Of a DNA stretch of 48,528 nt, positions 8,121 through 16,675 are shown one piece after another. The notes under the pieces are model-generated. The model did no database searches and had not been told where the DNA came from. It saw nothing but the letters and a program-made list of their open reading frames with translations. Location: the NCBI GenBank assembly GCA_023715865.1, contig JAMBOW010000016.1, forward strand, positions 1 through 48,528. The letters are read 5' to 3'. Numbering within the stretch: position 1 is the stretch's first letter; each line of letters starts with the position of its first letter. Source of the stretch: Neobacillus mesonae (GTDB taxonomy: Bacteria > Bacillota > Bacilli > Paenibacillales > Paenibacillaceae). A program made the position numbers and the translations under genes.

Positions 8121-8158
8121 ATGAAAACAAAATGGACCTGTAGCTCAGATCCACTTTT
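8121..8158 (-). terminator. Terminator of the second VOC gene
   Basis: On the minus strand the arms AAAAGTGGA and TCCATTTT pair with one bulge around a 13-nt loop and are followed by GTTTTCAT, just past the stop of the VOC gene at 8167. Confidence 0.6.
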
Positions 8159-8166
8159 CCTGATTC

Positions 8167-8517
8167 TTATTTATTTTGAATTAATCCAATCCCATTACCG
8201 ACGGGATCTACCAAATAAGCCAAGTAAAAGTGATCAAACTCCATCTTCTCTCTGACCATTTGGGCTCCAAGCTCTACTGACTCACGGATGGCGGCTTCAA
8301 TATCCTCCACCTCAATTTGTATTCGTGTTCCGTGGGGAAAATCCTGCGGCCCCTTGGAAATGCCGCCACCTACTCCTGGGGCTTCCTCGCTTCCTGTCGT
8401 AACAGGATAATACCCCCAGTTCGGCTCTGAAATCTTCCACCCGAATACTTTGGAATAAAACTCACGTGCACGTTCAGGATCCTGACTATTGAGTTCAAAA
8501 CCTATGACTTTACCCAT
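8167..8517 (-). CDS. VOC family protein
   Basis: This 116-residue protein starts MGKVIGFELNSQDPERAREF and has the SKVFGW motif near residue 23, as in small VOC (COG3324-type) proteins. The usual first histidine ligand is absent (FELN instead of an FH pattern), so a metal-dependent glyoxalase activity is doubtful. The ATG at 8517 is chosen over 8535 because AGGAGG lies 8 nt before it. It has its own terminator. Role unknown. Confidence 0.8.
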   Translation of the reverse strand: MGKVIGFELNSQDPERAREFYSKVFGWKISEPNWGYYPVTTGSEEAPGVGGGISKGPQDFPHGTRIQIEVEDIEAAIRESVELGAQMVREKMEFDHFYLAYLVDPVGNGIGLIQNK

Positions 8518-8631
8518 TAACACAACCTCCTGCATTGGAATATATAACCACTATTCATCATCATACCGAATATTTGTTCGCATGTAAATGGATGCAGCGA
8601 GATAGTAAGAAGTAATCATATTTTCAGCAAA

Positions 8632-8662
8632 TAGAAAAAGACCCCGGCAAATACCGAGATCT
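8632..8662 (-). terminator. Terminator of bglP
   Basis: On the minus strand a 9-bp stem AGATCTCGG/CCGGGGTCT with two G-U pairs and a 6-nt loop is followed by TTTTTCT. It closes the bgl transcript about 60 bp past the bglP stop. Confidence 0.8.
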
Positions 8663-8721
8663 TCTTCAATAAGATTAAGCCTAATGATTATAAATAGTAC
8701 CATCAGCTCTTTATTAACTTA

Positions 8722-10650
8722 CTAAGCTTTAGCTGTATAGATCAGCTCCGCTTCACGAACGTTTGTCTTTCCTGCAGATTCAATGGATCCATACTGATGC
8801 ATGTTGGTCACGATGACAGGAGTAATCGTTTCGTAGCCTGCCTTTTCGACCTCAATCCGGTCAAACTCCATCAGAAGATCCCCTACAGATACTTTAGCTC
8901 CTGCCTGCACCTTCGGACTAAAGAATTGTCCTTTCAGCTTCACAGTATCAATGCCAATATGAATCAGCATTTCTGCACCGCTGTCGCTTACAAGACCAAT
9001 TGCATGACCACTCTTGGATAGAGAGAAGACGGTTCCGTTAATCGGAGATACAACACGTCCTTCGGCCGGCTGGATGGCAAATCCTTGTCCCATGATTTCT
9101 TCGGAGAACGCAGGGTCATTGACTGCACTCAGAGGTTTAACTTCACCCGTGATTGGGCTGTAAACTTCCTGGTCTGCTACACTTGCTTCTTCCTCACTCA
9201 ATGAAACGGAAGACGCAGCTTCTGCTTCAGCAGTCACAGCAGCTTGTGAAGCGGCAGTGCTCTGTGTCTCAGCTTGCTTAACTGCCGGTTCTTCTGCTGC
9301 AGACTCTTCTTCAAATCCAAGAATATAAGTCAGAACTGTTGCTGCAGCTGTACCAATAAGAAGGCCGATCAACGCATACACGAAAGTTTCACCTATGATC
9401 ATCGGAATACCGGACAGTCCGGCAAGACCGCCGACAACATAAGCTTTTGTATGGAACAAGCTCATGAAGGCGCCGCCGATGCCTGCCCCGATCAGGGCTG
9501 CGATAAACGGCTTTTTATACTTCATGTTAACCCCATACATCGCTGGCTCCGTAATTCCCATAAATGCTGTCACACTTGTAGACATTGCTAGTGATTTTGT
9601 TTGTTTATTTTTAGCCTTAAGCGCTACACCGAGCGTACTGCCGGCCTGCGCAAAGTTGGCTACCATCATCATAGGAATGAGGTAATCGTAACCCAAAGTA
9701 GCAATAGATCCGATCATGATCGGTACAAGTGCATAGTGCATACCTGTAATAATTAAGAGCGAGAAGGTTCCACCAATGATAAGTCCTGCAAAAAGACCGG
9801 TGTTATCAAACAACCAGGAGAACCCGCCAGTTAAACCGTTACCGATAATAACACCTAGTGGACCCACTGCAATAAGTGTCACAGGAACAATGACAAGTAG
9901 AGTCACTGTTGGAACAATAATCAACTTAAGTGATGCATGTGTAACCTTATCTACGGCTTTCTCCACATAAGAAGCGAGCCATACCGCGATCAGAATCGGA
10001 ATAACCGATGATGAATAGGTTGCAGCTATAACAGGAAGTCCGGCTAACGTAATACTTTCACCTGTTCCAAGCAGTGCGGTCAAGGTCGGATGGAGCATTG
10101 ATGCACCGATCGCTGCCCCGATGTACATATTGCTTCCCAGCTTGCGTGCTGTACTAATCGCTAAGATAATCGGCAGGAAGTAGAACGCTCCGTCCCCAAT
10201 AGCTGACAGAATCTGATACGTTGAGCTCGTCTCTGTCATCCAGCCGAACGTGACAAGCAGGGCGACAATCCCTTTGATCATCCCCGCTCCGGTGATGGCC
10301 GGAAGTATCGGTGTAAATACGCCGGAGATAAAGTCGAACAACGCGCTCAGCGGATTTTTCTTTTTCTTCGTTTCAGTGGATACGTTAGTTCCGGCATCCG
10401 GCGATTTACTCATATTGCCGACCAGTGCGTTGTACACTTTAGGCACCTCGTTGCCGATGATGACCTGGAACTGTCCGCCGTTGATCATAACACCCATGAC
10501 GCCAGGTGTATTTTGCAGTGCCTTTTTATCAGCCTTGTCGTTATCATTAAGATTAAACCGAAGACGGGTCATACAATGAGTCACTTGATCAATGTTTTCT
10601 TCGCCGCCCACCAGCTTCAGTATATCTTTGGACAATTGTTGTTTATCCAT
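8722..10650 (-). CDS. bglP: PTS beta-glucoside transporter, EIIBCA
   Basis: This 642-residue single-chain EIIBCA permease imports and phosphorylates aryl-beta-glucosides, feeding 6-phospho-sugars to the GH1 enzymes encoded next to it. The EIIB domain (residues 1-80) has phosphocysteine C26 (THCMTRLRF). EIIC (about 105-440) has the GITEPAMYGVN motif. A Glu/Ala-rich linker (about 455-500) leads to the EIIA domain, with the histidine of LIHIGIDTVKL. The open frame reaches 10737, but ATG 10650 has GAAGGAG upstream and starts with the usual EIIB sequence. The leader contains a RAT site and terminator, so expression needs LicT. Confidence 0.95.
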   Translation of the reverse strand: MDKQQLSKDILKLVGGEENIDQVTHCMTRLRFNLNDNDKADKKALQNTPGVMGVMINGGQFQVIIGNEVPKVYNALVGNMSKSPDAGTNVSTETKKKKNPLSALFDFISGVFTPILPAITGAGMIKGIVALLVTFGWMTETSSTYQILSAIGDGAFYFLPIILAISTARKLGSNMYIGAAIGASMLHPTLTALLGTGESITLAGLPVIAATYSSSVIPILIAVWLASYVEKAVDKVTHASLKLIIVPTVTLLVIVPVTLIAVGPLGVIIGNGLTGGFSWLFDNTGLFAGLIIGGTFSLLIITGMHYALVPIMIGSIATLGYDYLIPMMMVANFAQAGSTLGVALKAKNKQTKSLAMSTSVTAFMGITEPAMYGVNMKYKKPFIAALIGAGIGGAFMSLFHTKAYVVGGLAGLSGIPMIIGETFVYALIGLLIGTAAATVLTYILGFEEESAAEEPAVKQAETQSTAASQAAVTAEAEAASSVSLSEEEASVADQEVYSPITGEVKPLSAVNDPAFSEEIMGQGFAIQPAEGRVVSPINGTVFSLSKSGHAIGLVSDSGAEMLIHIGIDTVKLKGQFFSPKVQAGAKVSVGDLLMEFDRIEVEKAGYETITPVIVTNMHQYGSIESAGKTNVREAELIYTAKA

Positions 10651-10711
10651 GATGGTTTGCTCCTTCAAAAAATATAATAAGAAAAGTGCGTTGAAACCTA
10701 AAAATCGGTAA

Positions 10712-10777
10712 GAAAAAAACCTAAACACTGAAACCAAGACAAGTAAAAAATCTTATCTTTGATTCAACGTTTAGGTT
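10712..10777 (-). terminator. LicT-controlled terminator before bglP
   Basis: On the minus strand AACCTAAAC (10777-10769) pairs with GTTTAGGTT (10726-10718), followed by a run of T residues. The 5' arm overlaps the 3' end of the RAT, so RAT and terminator exclude each other. Confidence 0.9.
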
Positions 10778-10801
10778 TTGCCTGCACTACAGTAACAATC
10801 C
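10774..10801 (-). promoter_or_regulatory. Ribonucleic antiterminator (RAT) before bglP
   Basis: On the minus strand GGATTGTTACTG, a short loop and GGCAAAACC match the RAT consensus bound by BglG/LicT CAT domains. Bound LicT would stabilise this hairpin and block the overlapping terminator. Confidence 0.92.
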
Positions 10802-10805
10802 CATA

Positions 10806-11657
10806 TTATTCAGTTGGTTGTTCGTTTCTGACGATCCGCTCAATATGAATGGTCAGATATAATATTTCTTCCTTCGACAACACCCTTCCATAGATTTTTC
10901 GGGTATAGTCGTTAATCTTCATTGCACAAGCGTAAGCATCAGGATATTGCTTGCTGACCAGGTCATGAAGCGGGTTGTCCTCTTCCTTCCCTTCGATCGC
11001 AGTCCCTGCAATGACCCGCTGTGCAAAGTATTTCAAATGCGTTAAGAACCTATAGTAGCTGAGCGAATCTTCATCCAGCTCAATGATAAAGCTTCGTCTT
11101 ACAATGTTTAAAATATCCTTAACGATATTCGTAATGCTGATCGTTTCCCGCATCTCACCATTCATCTGGGCATTGACGAGATGCATCGCAATGAATGCGC
11201 ATTCGTCTTCAGGCAGGAGAACACCAAGCGTTTCTTCAATGATATTAAGCGCCTTCTGACTGATGGCAAACTCCTTACGGTACATGCGTTTAATTTCCCA
11301 CAGCAGCGCGTTGCGCAGCTGCATTCCCTGCCGATGGCGGTCTATCGCAAAATGGATATGATCCGTCAGCGAGATATAGATGCTTTCATGCAGCTTCTCA
11401 CCGAGCACGGTTTCAGCATAGCGGATGATCTCATCCGAGCATTCAACATATTCAACGGGAATATCGGACAGAAGCGTTTTCAGTTTCTGCGATACTTCCT
11501 TACTCTCAAGTGAGAATACTTTTTCGATAAGGGACTCATCAATAGCGTCTCCCGTATGTTTCTTAAAGGCGATACCCCGCCCCATCACAACCTGCTCATT
11601 GCCACTCGAATCGATGACAGTCACAACATTGTTGTTCAGCACCTTCGCTATTTTCAT
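10806..11657 (-). CDS. licT: Transcription antiterminator, BglG/LicT family
   Basis: This 283-residue antiterminator has a CAT RNA-binding domain (1-56), PRD1 (about 65-170) and PRD2 (about 172-277). The phosphorylatable histidines are all present: H100 and H159 in PRD1, H207 and H271 in PRD2, matching B. subtilis LicT almost position for position. It binds RAT hairpins in nascent mRNA and prevents termination. EII-mediated phosphorylation of PRD1 inactivates it when no sugar is present, and HPr phosphorylation of PRD2 activates it. It lies between the GH1 genes and bglP and carries a RAT/terminator in its own leader, so it is autoregulated. Confidence 0.95.
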   Translation of the reverse strand: MKIAKVLNNNVVTVIDSSGNEQVVMGRGIAFKKHTGDAIDESLIEKVFSLESKEVSQKLKTLLSDIPVEYVECSDEIIRYAETVLGEKLHESIYISLTDHIHFAIDRHRQGMQLRNALLWEIKRMYRKEFAISQKALNIIEETLGVLLPEDECAFIAMHLVNAQMNGEMRETISITNIVKDILNIVRRSFIIELDEDSLSYYRFLTHLKYFAQRVIAGTAIEGKEEDNPLHDLVSKQYPDAYACAMKINDYTRKIYGRVLSKEEILYLTIHIERIVRNEQPTE

Positions 11658-11681
11658 CTGTTCACATCACCTTGTACTGGC

Positions 11682-11740
11682 AAAAAATTAAAGGCAAAAC
11701 CAAAGCAGAGCGTATTTGCAGCCCCGCTTCTGGTTTTGCC
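11682..11740 (-). terminator. LicT-controlled terminator before licT
   Basis: On the minus strand GGCAAAACC plus AGAAGC pairs with GCTTTGGTTTTGCC, followed by TTTAATTTTTT. The 5' arm is the 3' half of the RAT, the standard exclusive arrangement. Confidence 0.9.
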
Positions 11741-11760
11741 TGATTTAACAGTAACAATCC
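11732..11760 (-). promoter_or_regulatory. RAT before licT
   Basis: On the minus strand GGATTGTTACTG, TTAAATCA and GGCAAAACC form the second of the three RAT copies. It starts about 17 nt after the predicted transcription start. Confidence 0.92.
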
Positions 11761-11783
11761 AGTAATATATTAGCTATAGGCCT

Positions 11784-11812
11784 ATCTTACCATATCAGCA
11801 GCCAAATGACAA
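11784..11812 (-). promoter_or_regulatory. licT promoter
   Basis: On the minus strand TTGTCA (11812-11807), a 17-nt spacer and TAAGAT (11789-11784) form a good SigA promoter. It places the start near 11777, just before the RAT. Confidence 0.7.
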
Positions 11813-11820
11813 CGGTTTAA

Positions 11821-11834
11821 TGAAAGCGTTTAAC
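11821..11834. promoter_or_regulatory. cre-like site (CcpA)
   Basis: TGAAAGCGTTTAAC matches 12 of 14 positions of the catabolite-responsive element consensus TGWAARCGYTWWCA. It lies just upstream of the licT -35 and downstream of the GH1 stop codon. Catabolite repression of beta-glucoside operons by CcpA is usual in Bacillales; binding here is inferred. Confidence 0.5.
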
Positions 11835-11861
11835 AGTCCCGAAGGTGCCAATATTCGTTAA

Positions 11862-13292
11862 TTACTTTCTGGCAGCTGGATCTGTAAGACTTGCTCCGTG
11901 TGTACCAATGACTTCTTTGTACCAATCAAATGATTTCTTCTTGTACCGCTCAAGACTCCCTGTACCGTCGTTGTTGCGGTCTACATAAATGAATCCGTAG
12001 CGTTTCTTCATCTCTGCTGTGGACGCGCTGACAAGGTCAATACATCCCCAGGAAGTATAGCCCATAACTTCGACTCCGTCCTCGATCGCTTTACCGACCT
12101 CAACCAGATGATCGTTTAAATACTGGATACGGTAGTCATCAACTACGGTTTGGTTTCCATGCTCATCCGTAACAAGCTCATCAATGGCACCTAGTCCGTT
12201 CTCTACAATGAAGAGCGGCTTTTGATAACGGTCATAATACTTGTTAAGTGTAACGCGAAGGCCTTGAGGATCAATCTGCCATCCCCATTCGCTCGCTTTC
12301 AGATAAGGGTTTTGTACACCAGCGAACAAATTACCTTTACCTTCATTCCGTTTGTCGGGATCCGCTGTTTCGCAAATGCTGACATAATAACTGAATGAAA
12401 TGAAATCGACAGTGTGCTTCAGAATTTCGGCATCGCCTTCTTCAAATTGAATATTAATGTTGTTCTCCTTGAAGTAACGACCCATGTATTTCGGATAATA
12501 CCCACGGGCATGCACATCGGCAAACAGATCGTTTCTTTGCTCTGCATGCATAGCTTTAACGACATCATCCGGGTTTGGTGTCAGCGGATACGTTGGCATA
12601 CTGAGCACCATACAGCCGATTTTTGCTTCTGGCATCATTTCATGACCGATCTTCACAGCAAGAGCACTTGCTACCAATTCATGATGGATTGCCTGATACA
12701 GATCCTGCTTGGAGAGCTCTTCTTTCGGTGTGAAGATGCCTCCGCTCATAAACGGCTCCTCCAGAATGGAGTTGATTTCGTTAAACGTCAGCCAGTATTT
12801 CACTTTTCCTTTATAACGAGCAAACAATGTTCTCACATAACGCTCATAAAACCCGATCATTTTCCGGTTAACCCAGCCGTTATAAGTCTTGGACAGGTGC
12901 AGCGGTGTCTCGTAATGAGAGATGGTTACCAGAGGCTCAATGCCGTACTTCAAGCATTCGTCAAACAAGTCATCATAGAACTGCAGCCCTTTTTCATTCG
13001 GCTCAAGCTCATCTCCTTGCGGGAAGATGCGTGACCAAGCAATTGATGTACGGAATACTTTAAATCCCATCTCGGCAAACAGCTTGACGTCCTCTTTGTA
13101 TCGGTTATAAAAATCTATTCCTACCAGCTTCAGGTTATCTGGAGTAGGCTCTTCTGTTCTCGGCGCAGCAATACCCTTCGGCAGCACGTCTTGGACAGAC
13201 AGTCCTTTACCGTCTTGATTATATGCCCCTTCCAGCTGATTGGCAGCTACGGCGCCGCCCCATAGAAAGTCTTTAGGAAATGGAGTTGTCAT
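11862..13292 (-). CDS. 6-phospho-beta-glucosidase, GH1
   Basis: This 476-residue GH1 enzyme hydrolyses phosphorylated beta-glucosides in the cytoplasm after PTS uptake. The acid/base glutamate is E172 in TFNEIN and the nucleophile is E364 in FIVENGLG. The phosphate-binding segment SASTAEMKKRYGFIYVD, typical of phospho-glycosidases rather than plain beta-glucosidases, is near residues 430-450. The N-terminal FPKDFLWGGAVAANQLEGAY is the GH1 signature. It is the second of two tandem GH1 genes and precedes licT. Which of bglA, bglH or related symbols applies cannot be decided from sequence. Confidence 0.93.
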   Translation of the reverse strand: MTTPFPKDFLWGGAVAANQLEGAYNQDGKGLSVQDVLPKGIAAPRTEEPTPDNLKLVGIDFYNRYKEDVKLFAEMGFKVFRTSIAWSRIFPQGDELEPNEKGLQFYDDLFDECLKYGIEPLVTISHYETPLHLSKTYNGWVNRKMIGFYERYVRTLFARYKGKVKYWLTFNEINSILEEPFMSGGIFTPKEELSKQDLYQAIHHELVASALAVKIGHEMMPEAKIGCMVLSMPTYPLTPNPDDVVKAMHAEQRNDLFADVHARGYYPKYMGRYFKENNINIQFEEGDAEILKHTVDFISFSYYVSICETADPDKRNEGKGNLFAGVQNPYLKASEWGWQIDPQGLRVTLNKYYDRYQKPLFIVENGLGAIDELVTDEHGNQTVVDDYRIQYLNDHLVEVGKAIEDGVEVMGYTSWGCIDLVSASTAEMKKRYGFIYVDRNNDGTGSLERYKKKSFDWYKEVIGTHGASLTDPAARK

Positions 13293-13422
13293 ATTTGTTC
13301 AATCCTCTCTCGATTGTTATATCCTGCACATAAGTCGGGCTGTTCATTCTATCACCCGTTTGCTTATTTAATCCGTCTCGAAACCGTTCCTGATCACCTG
13401 CATTTTTGCAATGCAATTTGCT

Positions 13423-14880
13423 TTAAAGTACTTTTCCATTAGAGGCGATAACATTCTTAAACCATTCAAAGGAATCCTTCTTCGAGCGCGCAAGTGTTCC
13501 GTTGCCAGCATCATCCAGATCGACATATATAAATCCGTAACGCTTGGACATTTCAGATGTAGACATGCTGACAAGGTCAATCGGTCCCCAGCTCGTGAAG
13601 CCCATCAGGTCTACGCCATCCTTAATTGCTTCATTCATTTGCTCAATATGTTTTCTAAGGTAATCGATCCGGTACGTATCATGAATAGAGCCATCCTCTT
13701 CGACCTTGTCATATGCACCGAGTCCATTCTCTACGATAAAGAGCGGTTTATTGTAACGATCCCATAAATTGTTCAGTGTAACCCGAAGCCCGATCGGGTC
13801 AATTTCCCAGCCCCAGTCGGATGCCTCAAGATAAGGATTCTTCACGCCGCCCGCCAAATTACCTTCTATCTCTTCTTGGTCTGCAGAGGCTGATTTTGTC
13901 ACACTCATGTAGTAACTAAAGGAAATGAAATCTACTGTATGGTTAAGCAGAATTTCATCATCGCCCGGCTCGCGTTTGATGACCACGTTATTCTCTTCAA
14001 AGTAACGAGCCATGTAGTTCGGATACTTCCCGCGAGCGTGAACATCGGTAAAGAACAGGTTGATTTGGTTTTCCTGCTGTGCAAGTCTTACATCCGCTGG
14101 ATTGCAGGTTTTAGGATATGTCTCCATACGGGCCAGCATGCAGCCTACCTGGGAACCTGGAATAATTTCATGTGCAAGCTTTGTCACCAAGCTACTTGCA
14201 ACGAACTGGTGATGCAGCGCTTGGAAGGCCGCTTGGAGCTTGCTGTCAACCTTGTCCACCAAGATTCCTCCGCCAGTATATGGGCTGATCAGCATGACAT
14301 TAATCTCGTTAAACGTCAGCCAGTATTTCACCTTGTCTTTATAACGCTTGAATACCGTCTCCGCGTATCTCACATAATGGTCGATGACTTCGCGGCCTGC
14401 CCATCCGTTGTATTTTTGAGTAAGACCCAGCGGTGTTTCATAATGGGACAGTGTTACGAGCGGCTCAATTCCGTATTTATGAAGCTCATCAAATACTTCG
14501 TCATAGAACTTCAAGCCTTCCTCGTTTGGTGTTTCATCATAACCGTTCGGGAAAATACGGGCCCAATGAATAGACATCCGGAATACCTTGAAGCCCATCT
14601 CAGCAAAGAGAGCGATATCTTCCTTGAATCGGTGGTAAAAATCGACCCCGTGACGTTTTGGAAAACGTTCTTCAATTTCTCCAGCAAGAATCTGTTCTAT
14701 ACGGTCCGACGTAATGTCCATGGCATGACCGCCTTTGCGAAGCTCTTTAGGCACATGTGCAATCATATCTGCGGTAGAAAGACCCTTTCCACCCAGGTTG
14801 TAGCCTCCCTCAAGCTGGTTCGCTGCTGTTGCTCCGCCCCACAAGAAGTTTTCAGGGAATCCTTTTTTCGCTATTGTCAT
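13423..14880 (-). CDS. 6-phospho-beta-glucosidase, GH1 (paralogue)
   Basis: This 485-residue GH1 phospho-glycosidase is clearly related to the next gene. Catalytic residues are E192 (TFNEIN) and E384 (FIVENGLG), and the phosphate-binding segment SMSTSEMSKRYGFIYVD is present. It has about 15 extra residues between positions 40 and 75 relative to its neighbour, which may alter the active-site entrance. The ATG at 14880 is chosen over 14889 because GAGAGG then has a 9-nt spacing. It is first in the transcript that starts upstream of 15160 and is controlled by its own RAT and terminator. A 130-bp gap without structure separates it from the second GH1 gene. Confidence 0.92.
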   Translation of the reverse strand: MTIAKKGFPENFLWGGATAANQLEGGYNLGGKGLSTADMIAHVPKELRKGGHAMDITSDRIEQILAGEIEERFPKRHGVDFYHRFKEDIALFAEMGFKVFRMSIHWARIFPNGYDETPNEEGLKFYDEVFDELHKYGIEPLVTLSHYETPLGLTQKYNGWAGREVIDHYVRYAETVFKRYKDKVKYWLTFNEINVMLISPYTGGGILVDKVDSKLQAAFQALHHQFVASSLVTKLAHEIIPGSQVGCMLARMETYPKTCNPADVRLAQQENQINLFFTDVHARGKYPNYMARYFEENNVVIKREPGDDEILLNHTVDFISFSYYMSVTKSASADQEEIEGNLAGGVKNPYLEASDWGWEIDPIGLRVTLNNLWDRYNKPLFIVENGLGAYDKVEEDGSIHDTYRIDYLRKHIEQMNEAIKDGVDLMGFTSWGPIDLVSMSTSEMSKRYGFIYVDLDDAGNGTLARSKKDSFEWFKNVIASNGKVL

Positions 14881-15061
14881 CACTAACATCCTCTCTTCAT
14901 ATAAAAATATAGAAATTGCGAATTATAGATGTATTGATCTAAAGTTAACAGTGAATACGTGATACGAGTACAAAAAAGATTAAGGTCCTAAATGGTTCAC
15001 AGGCTTATCGTTTTCATGTCATGTCTCCTGAAGACGCCGGCAGTCTTCCGGGGACAGAAAA

Positions 15062-15133
15062 CAAAAAAAACCTAAACTCAAGGTAAAAGCACACTCCGCC
15101 AAGGAGCCTGTCATTTCACCATCAGTTTAGGTT
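15062..15133 (-). terminator. LicT-controlled terminator before the first GH1 gene
   Basis: On the minus strand AACCTAAACT pairs with AGTTTAGGTT, followed by eight T residues. The arms overlap the end of the RAT as in the other two leaders. A further hairpin (GAAGAC/GTCTTC, 15030-15048) lies between terminator and gene. Confidence 0.9.
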
Positions 15134-15159
15134 TTGCCTGTCTTAAGCAGTAACAATCC
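15130..15159 (-). promoter_or_regulatory. RAT before the first GH1 gene
   Basis: On the minus strand GGATTGTTACTG, CTTAAGACA and GGCAAAACC form the third RAT copy, so the GH1 genes are also LicT-dependent. Confidence 0.92.
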
Positions 15160-15415
15160 ATTAAACGATGCTTCTAAGATATGTGGTTGTTATGTAATGT
15201 AAGCGTAACACAGCACCAAAATAAAATCAACTCAGTCACAGAGCTGCCATCTTTTTTACTGTGCCTATGCCAGCTCCACTTCAGCTCTCTCATTTTGCAG
15301 GTCCATGAGATATTTTTCAAATTGGCTGCGAAATTAAGGAGCATCAGATACAAGTCATAAGCACAGCATTGCTTTACAGCTGACCCTTTATTGATGAATC
15401 ATTAGAGTTAAAGCA
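15160..15415. other. Upstream region of the bgl transcript, no gene
   Basis: It presumably holds the promoter of the GH1 transcript. The best candidate is CTTACA, a 16-nt spacer and TATCTT on minus, ending near 15176, which is weak. No credible open frame or terminator is visible. Confidence 0.4.
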
Positions 15416-15916
15416 TTAATCCTCGTCAGGATAGTATTCACCCAGCATCTCTTTAAGACTTCTAGGCTCTGCAGGATCAAAGCTAAGATCATCTTTAAGA
15501 ACACAATAATAAGTCCAGACATTATCCTCCGGTCCATTTATGATTCTGCGGTACACTCTAGAGGGAGGGTAAACTTCATGAGGGTACACTTCTCCATTTA
15601 TTGTACTGCTTACGACAATCGCAATCGTATCCTCTGATACACTGCTAGGCTGCCATTCTCCGCCCAAGTGCCGGATGATCGTCTCCCCCAAGTACCCGCC
15701 CCACATCTTGGACATTTGGATTTTGTCATGCTCTGTCGGCCCCTTTTTAAACAACTTTCTGAAGCCGCGAGGTATTTCTTCGTGAAATCTTTGCAGCAAC
15801 TCTTCCAGTCTCTTGATGCTTTCTTCACTGTAGTCGAGTTCCACACCTAGTTGCTCTGCAAATTCAACAGCGTCCTCGGCGTATGCTTTCATCATGTCTG
15901 CTACTGTTGGGTTCAT
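15416..15916 (-). CDS. Conserved hypothetical protein
   Basis: This soluble acidic protein of about 166 residues has a helical N-terminal half and a MWGGYLGETIIRHLGGEW segment (about residues 71-88) that recalls small conserved proteins of Bacillales and some immunity-like families. I cannot assign a function. The frame opens at 15928, but that ATG abuts its purine-rich site, so ATG 15916 with AGAGG about 12 nt upstream is preferred, with modest confidence. The neighbours are a nucleotidyltransferase-like gene and a Nudix gene, both on minus. Confidence 0.65.
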   Translation of the reverse strand: MNPTVADMMKAYAEDAVEFAEQLGVELDYSEESIKRLEELLQRFHEEIPRGFRKLFKKGPTEHDKIQMSKMWGGYLGETIIRHLGGEWQPSSVSEDTIAIVVSSTINGEVYPHEVYPPSRVYRRIINGPEDNVWTYYCVLKDDLSFDPAEPRSLKEMLGEYYPDED

Positions 15917-16035
15917 TCTTCTCTTCATCCTCTGTCTTGTTTATGATGTATTTACGATTCCAAGCCTTCAAAAAGCAAGAATCGAGTATACATATAGACG
16001 CGTATCAAGAGCATAAGTTACATCCTTGCCCGCTA

Positions 16036-16635
16036 TCATTCAGAAGAATTTTGCGGTTTCCAAAACGTGAGCCCTTGTTCGGCACGACTCTTGCACCAAT
16101 CTTTCAGTTCCTCTAAAGTTCTGATTTGATGGTCAAGCACTGCCTCATAGACCTGGATGGATGGAATATTAAGGTCTGGTTCGGATTGCAGCTGTTGCTT
16201 AATTGTTAATATAGAATGTCGGTGTTGTTCTGTCAGCGAGGCTTTAAGCGATTCCACCAAATCCCTTGCACAGGGCCCAGGATGATCATGCGCAAGCAGC
16301 CACATATCAATCTTCCATACGTTATCATCGTCGGATTTGTAATCCAGTCGATAGTAAATTCCTTTGTCCTCATCATCCAAATGATTTGAATATCTTGCTT
16401 TGATGACCTTCGGATTTCTTGCACAATGCTCCAGCACTTTGAAGCCGCTCAGTACATCAGGCTGATCCGTGTAAATCTCCAAATCAATATCCGGATTGAT
16501 TATGAGCTCGTAAGCAGCAGCTCCGACCAATATCGGTTCTCCACCAGCGTCTTTCCATAGCTTAAACAGCTCCAGATCTGCAAGGATCTTGTTCGCTGTT
16601 CTAAAATTGTCCTCTGCTACTTGCAGGATACGCAT
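16036..16635 (-). CDS. Nucleotidyltransferase-superfamily protein (putative)
   Basis: In this 199-residue protein the segment VGAAAYELIINPDIDLEIY (37-55) resembles the nucleotidyltransferase core, a glycine turn followed by DxD (D49, D51). The usual Gly-Ser pair is changed to Gly-Ala, and a third acidic residue may be D109 in KIDMW. Such stand-alone proteins are often annotated as NTP transferases acting on antibiotics or small molecules, but neither substrate nor activity is shown. The ATG has GAGGG about 11 nt upstream. It lies about 40 bp after the Nudix gene and may be co-transcribed with it. Confidence 0.65.
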   Translation of the reverse strand: MRILQVAEDNFRTANKILADLELFKLWKDAGGEPILVGAAAYELIINPDIDLEIYTDQPDVLSGFKVLEHCARNPKVIKARYSNHLDDEDKGIYYRLDYKSDDDNVWKIDMWLLAHDHPGPCARDLVESLKASLTEQHRHSILTIKQQLQSEPDLNIPSIQVYEAVLDHQIRTLEELKDWCKSRAEQGLTFWKPQNSSE

Positions 16636-16675
16636 TCTTTCACCAACCCTCTCTCTCCCAGTAATCAGTTAAACT

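Noticed and set aside
12414..14886. Long plus-strand frames antisense to the two GH1 genes
   Set aside because: Both genes give the same shadow frame because they are paralogues; no ribosome binding site.
15196..15215. cre-like sequence TGTAAGCGTAACA upstream of the GH1 transcript
   Set aside because: It is one base short of the symmetrical cre spacing and fails several consensus positions, so it was not called.
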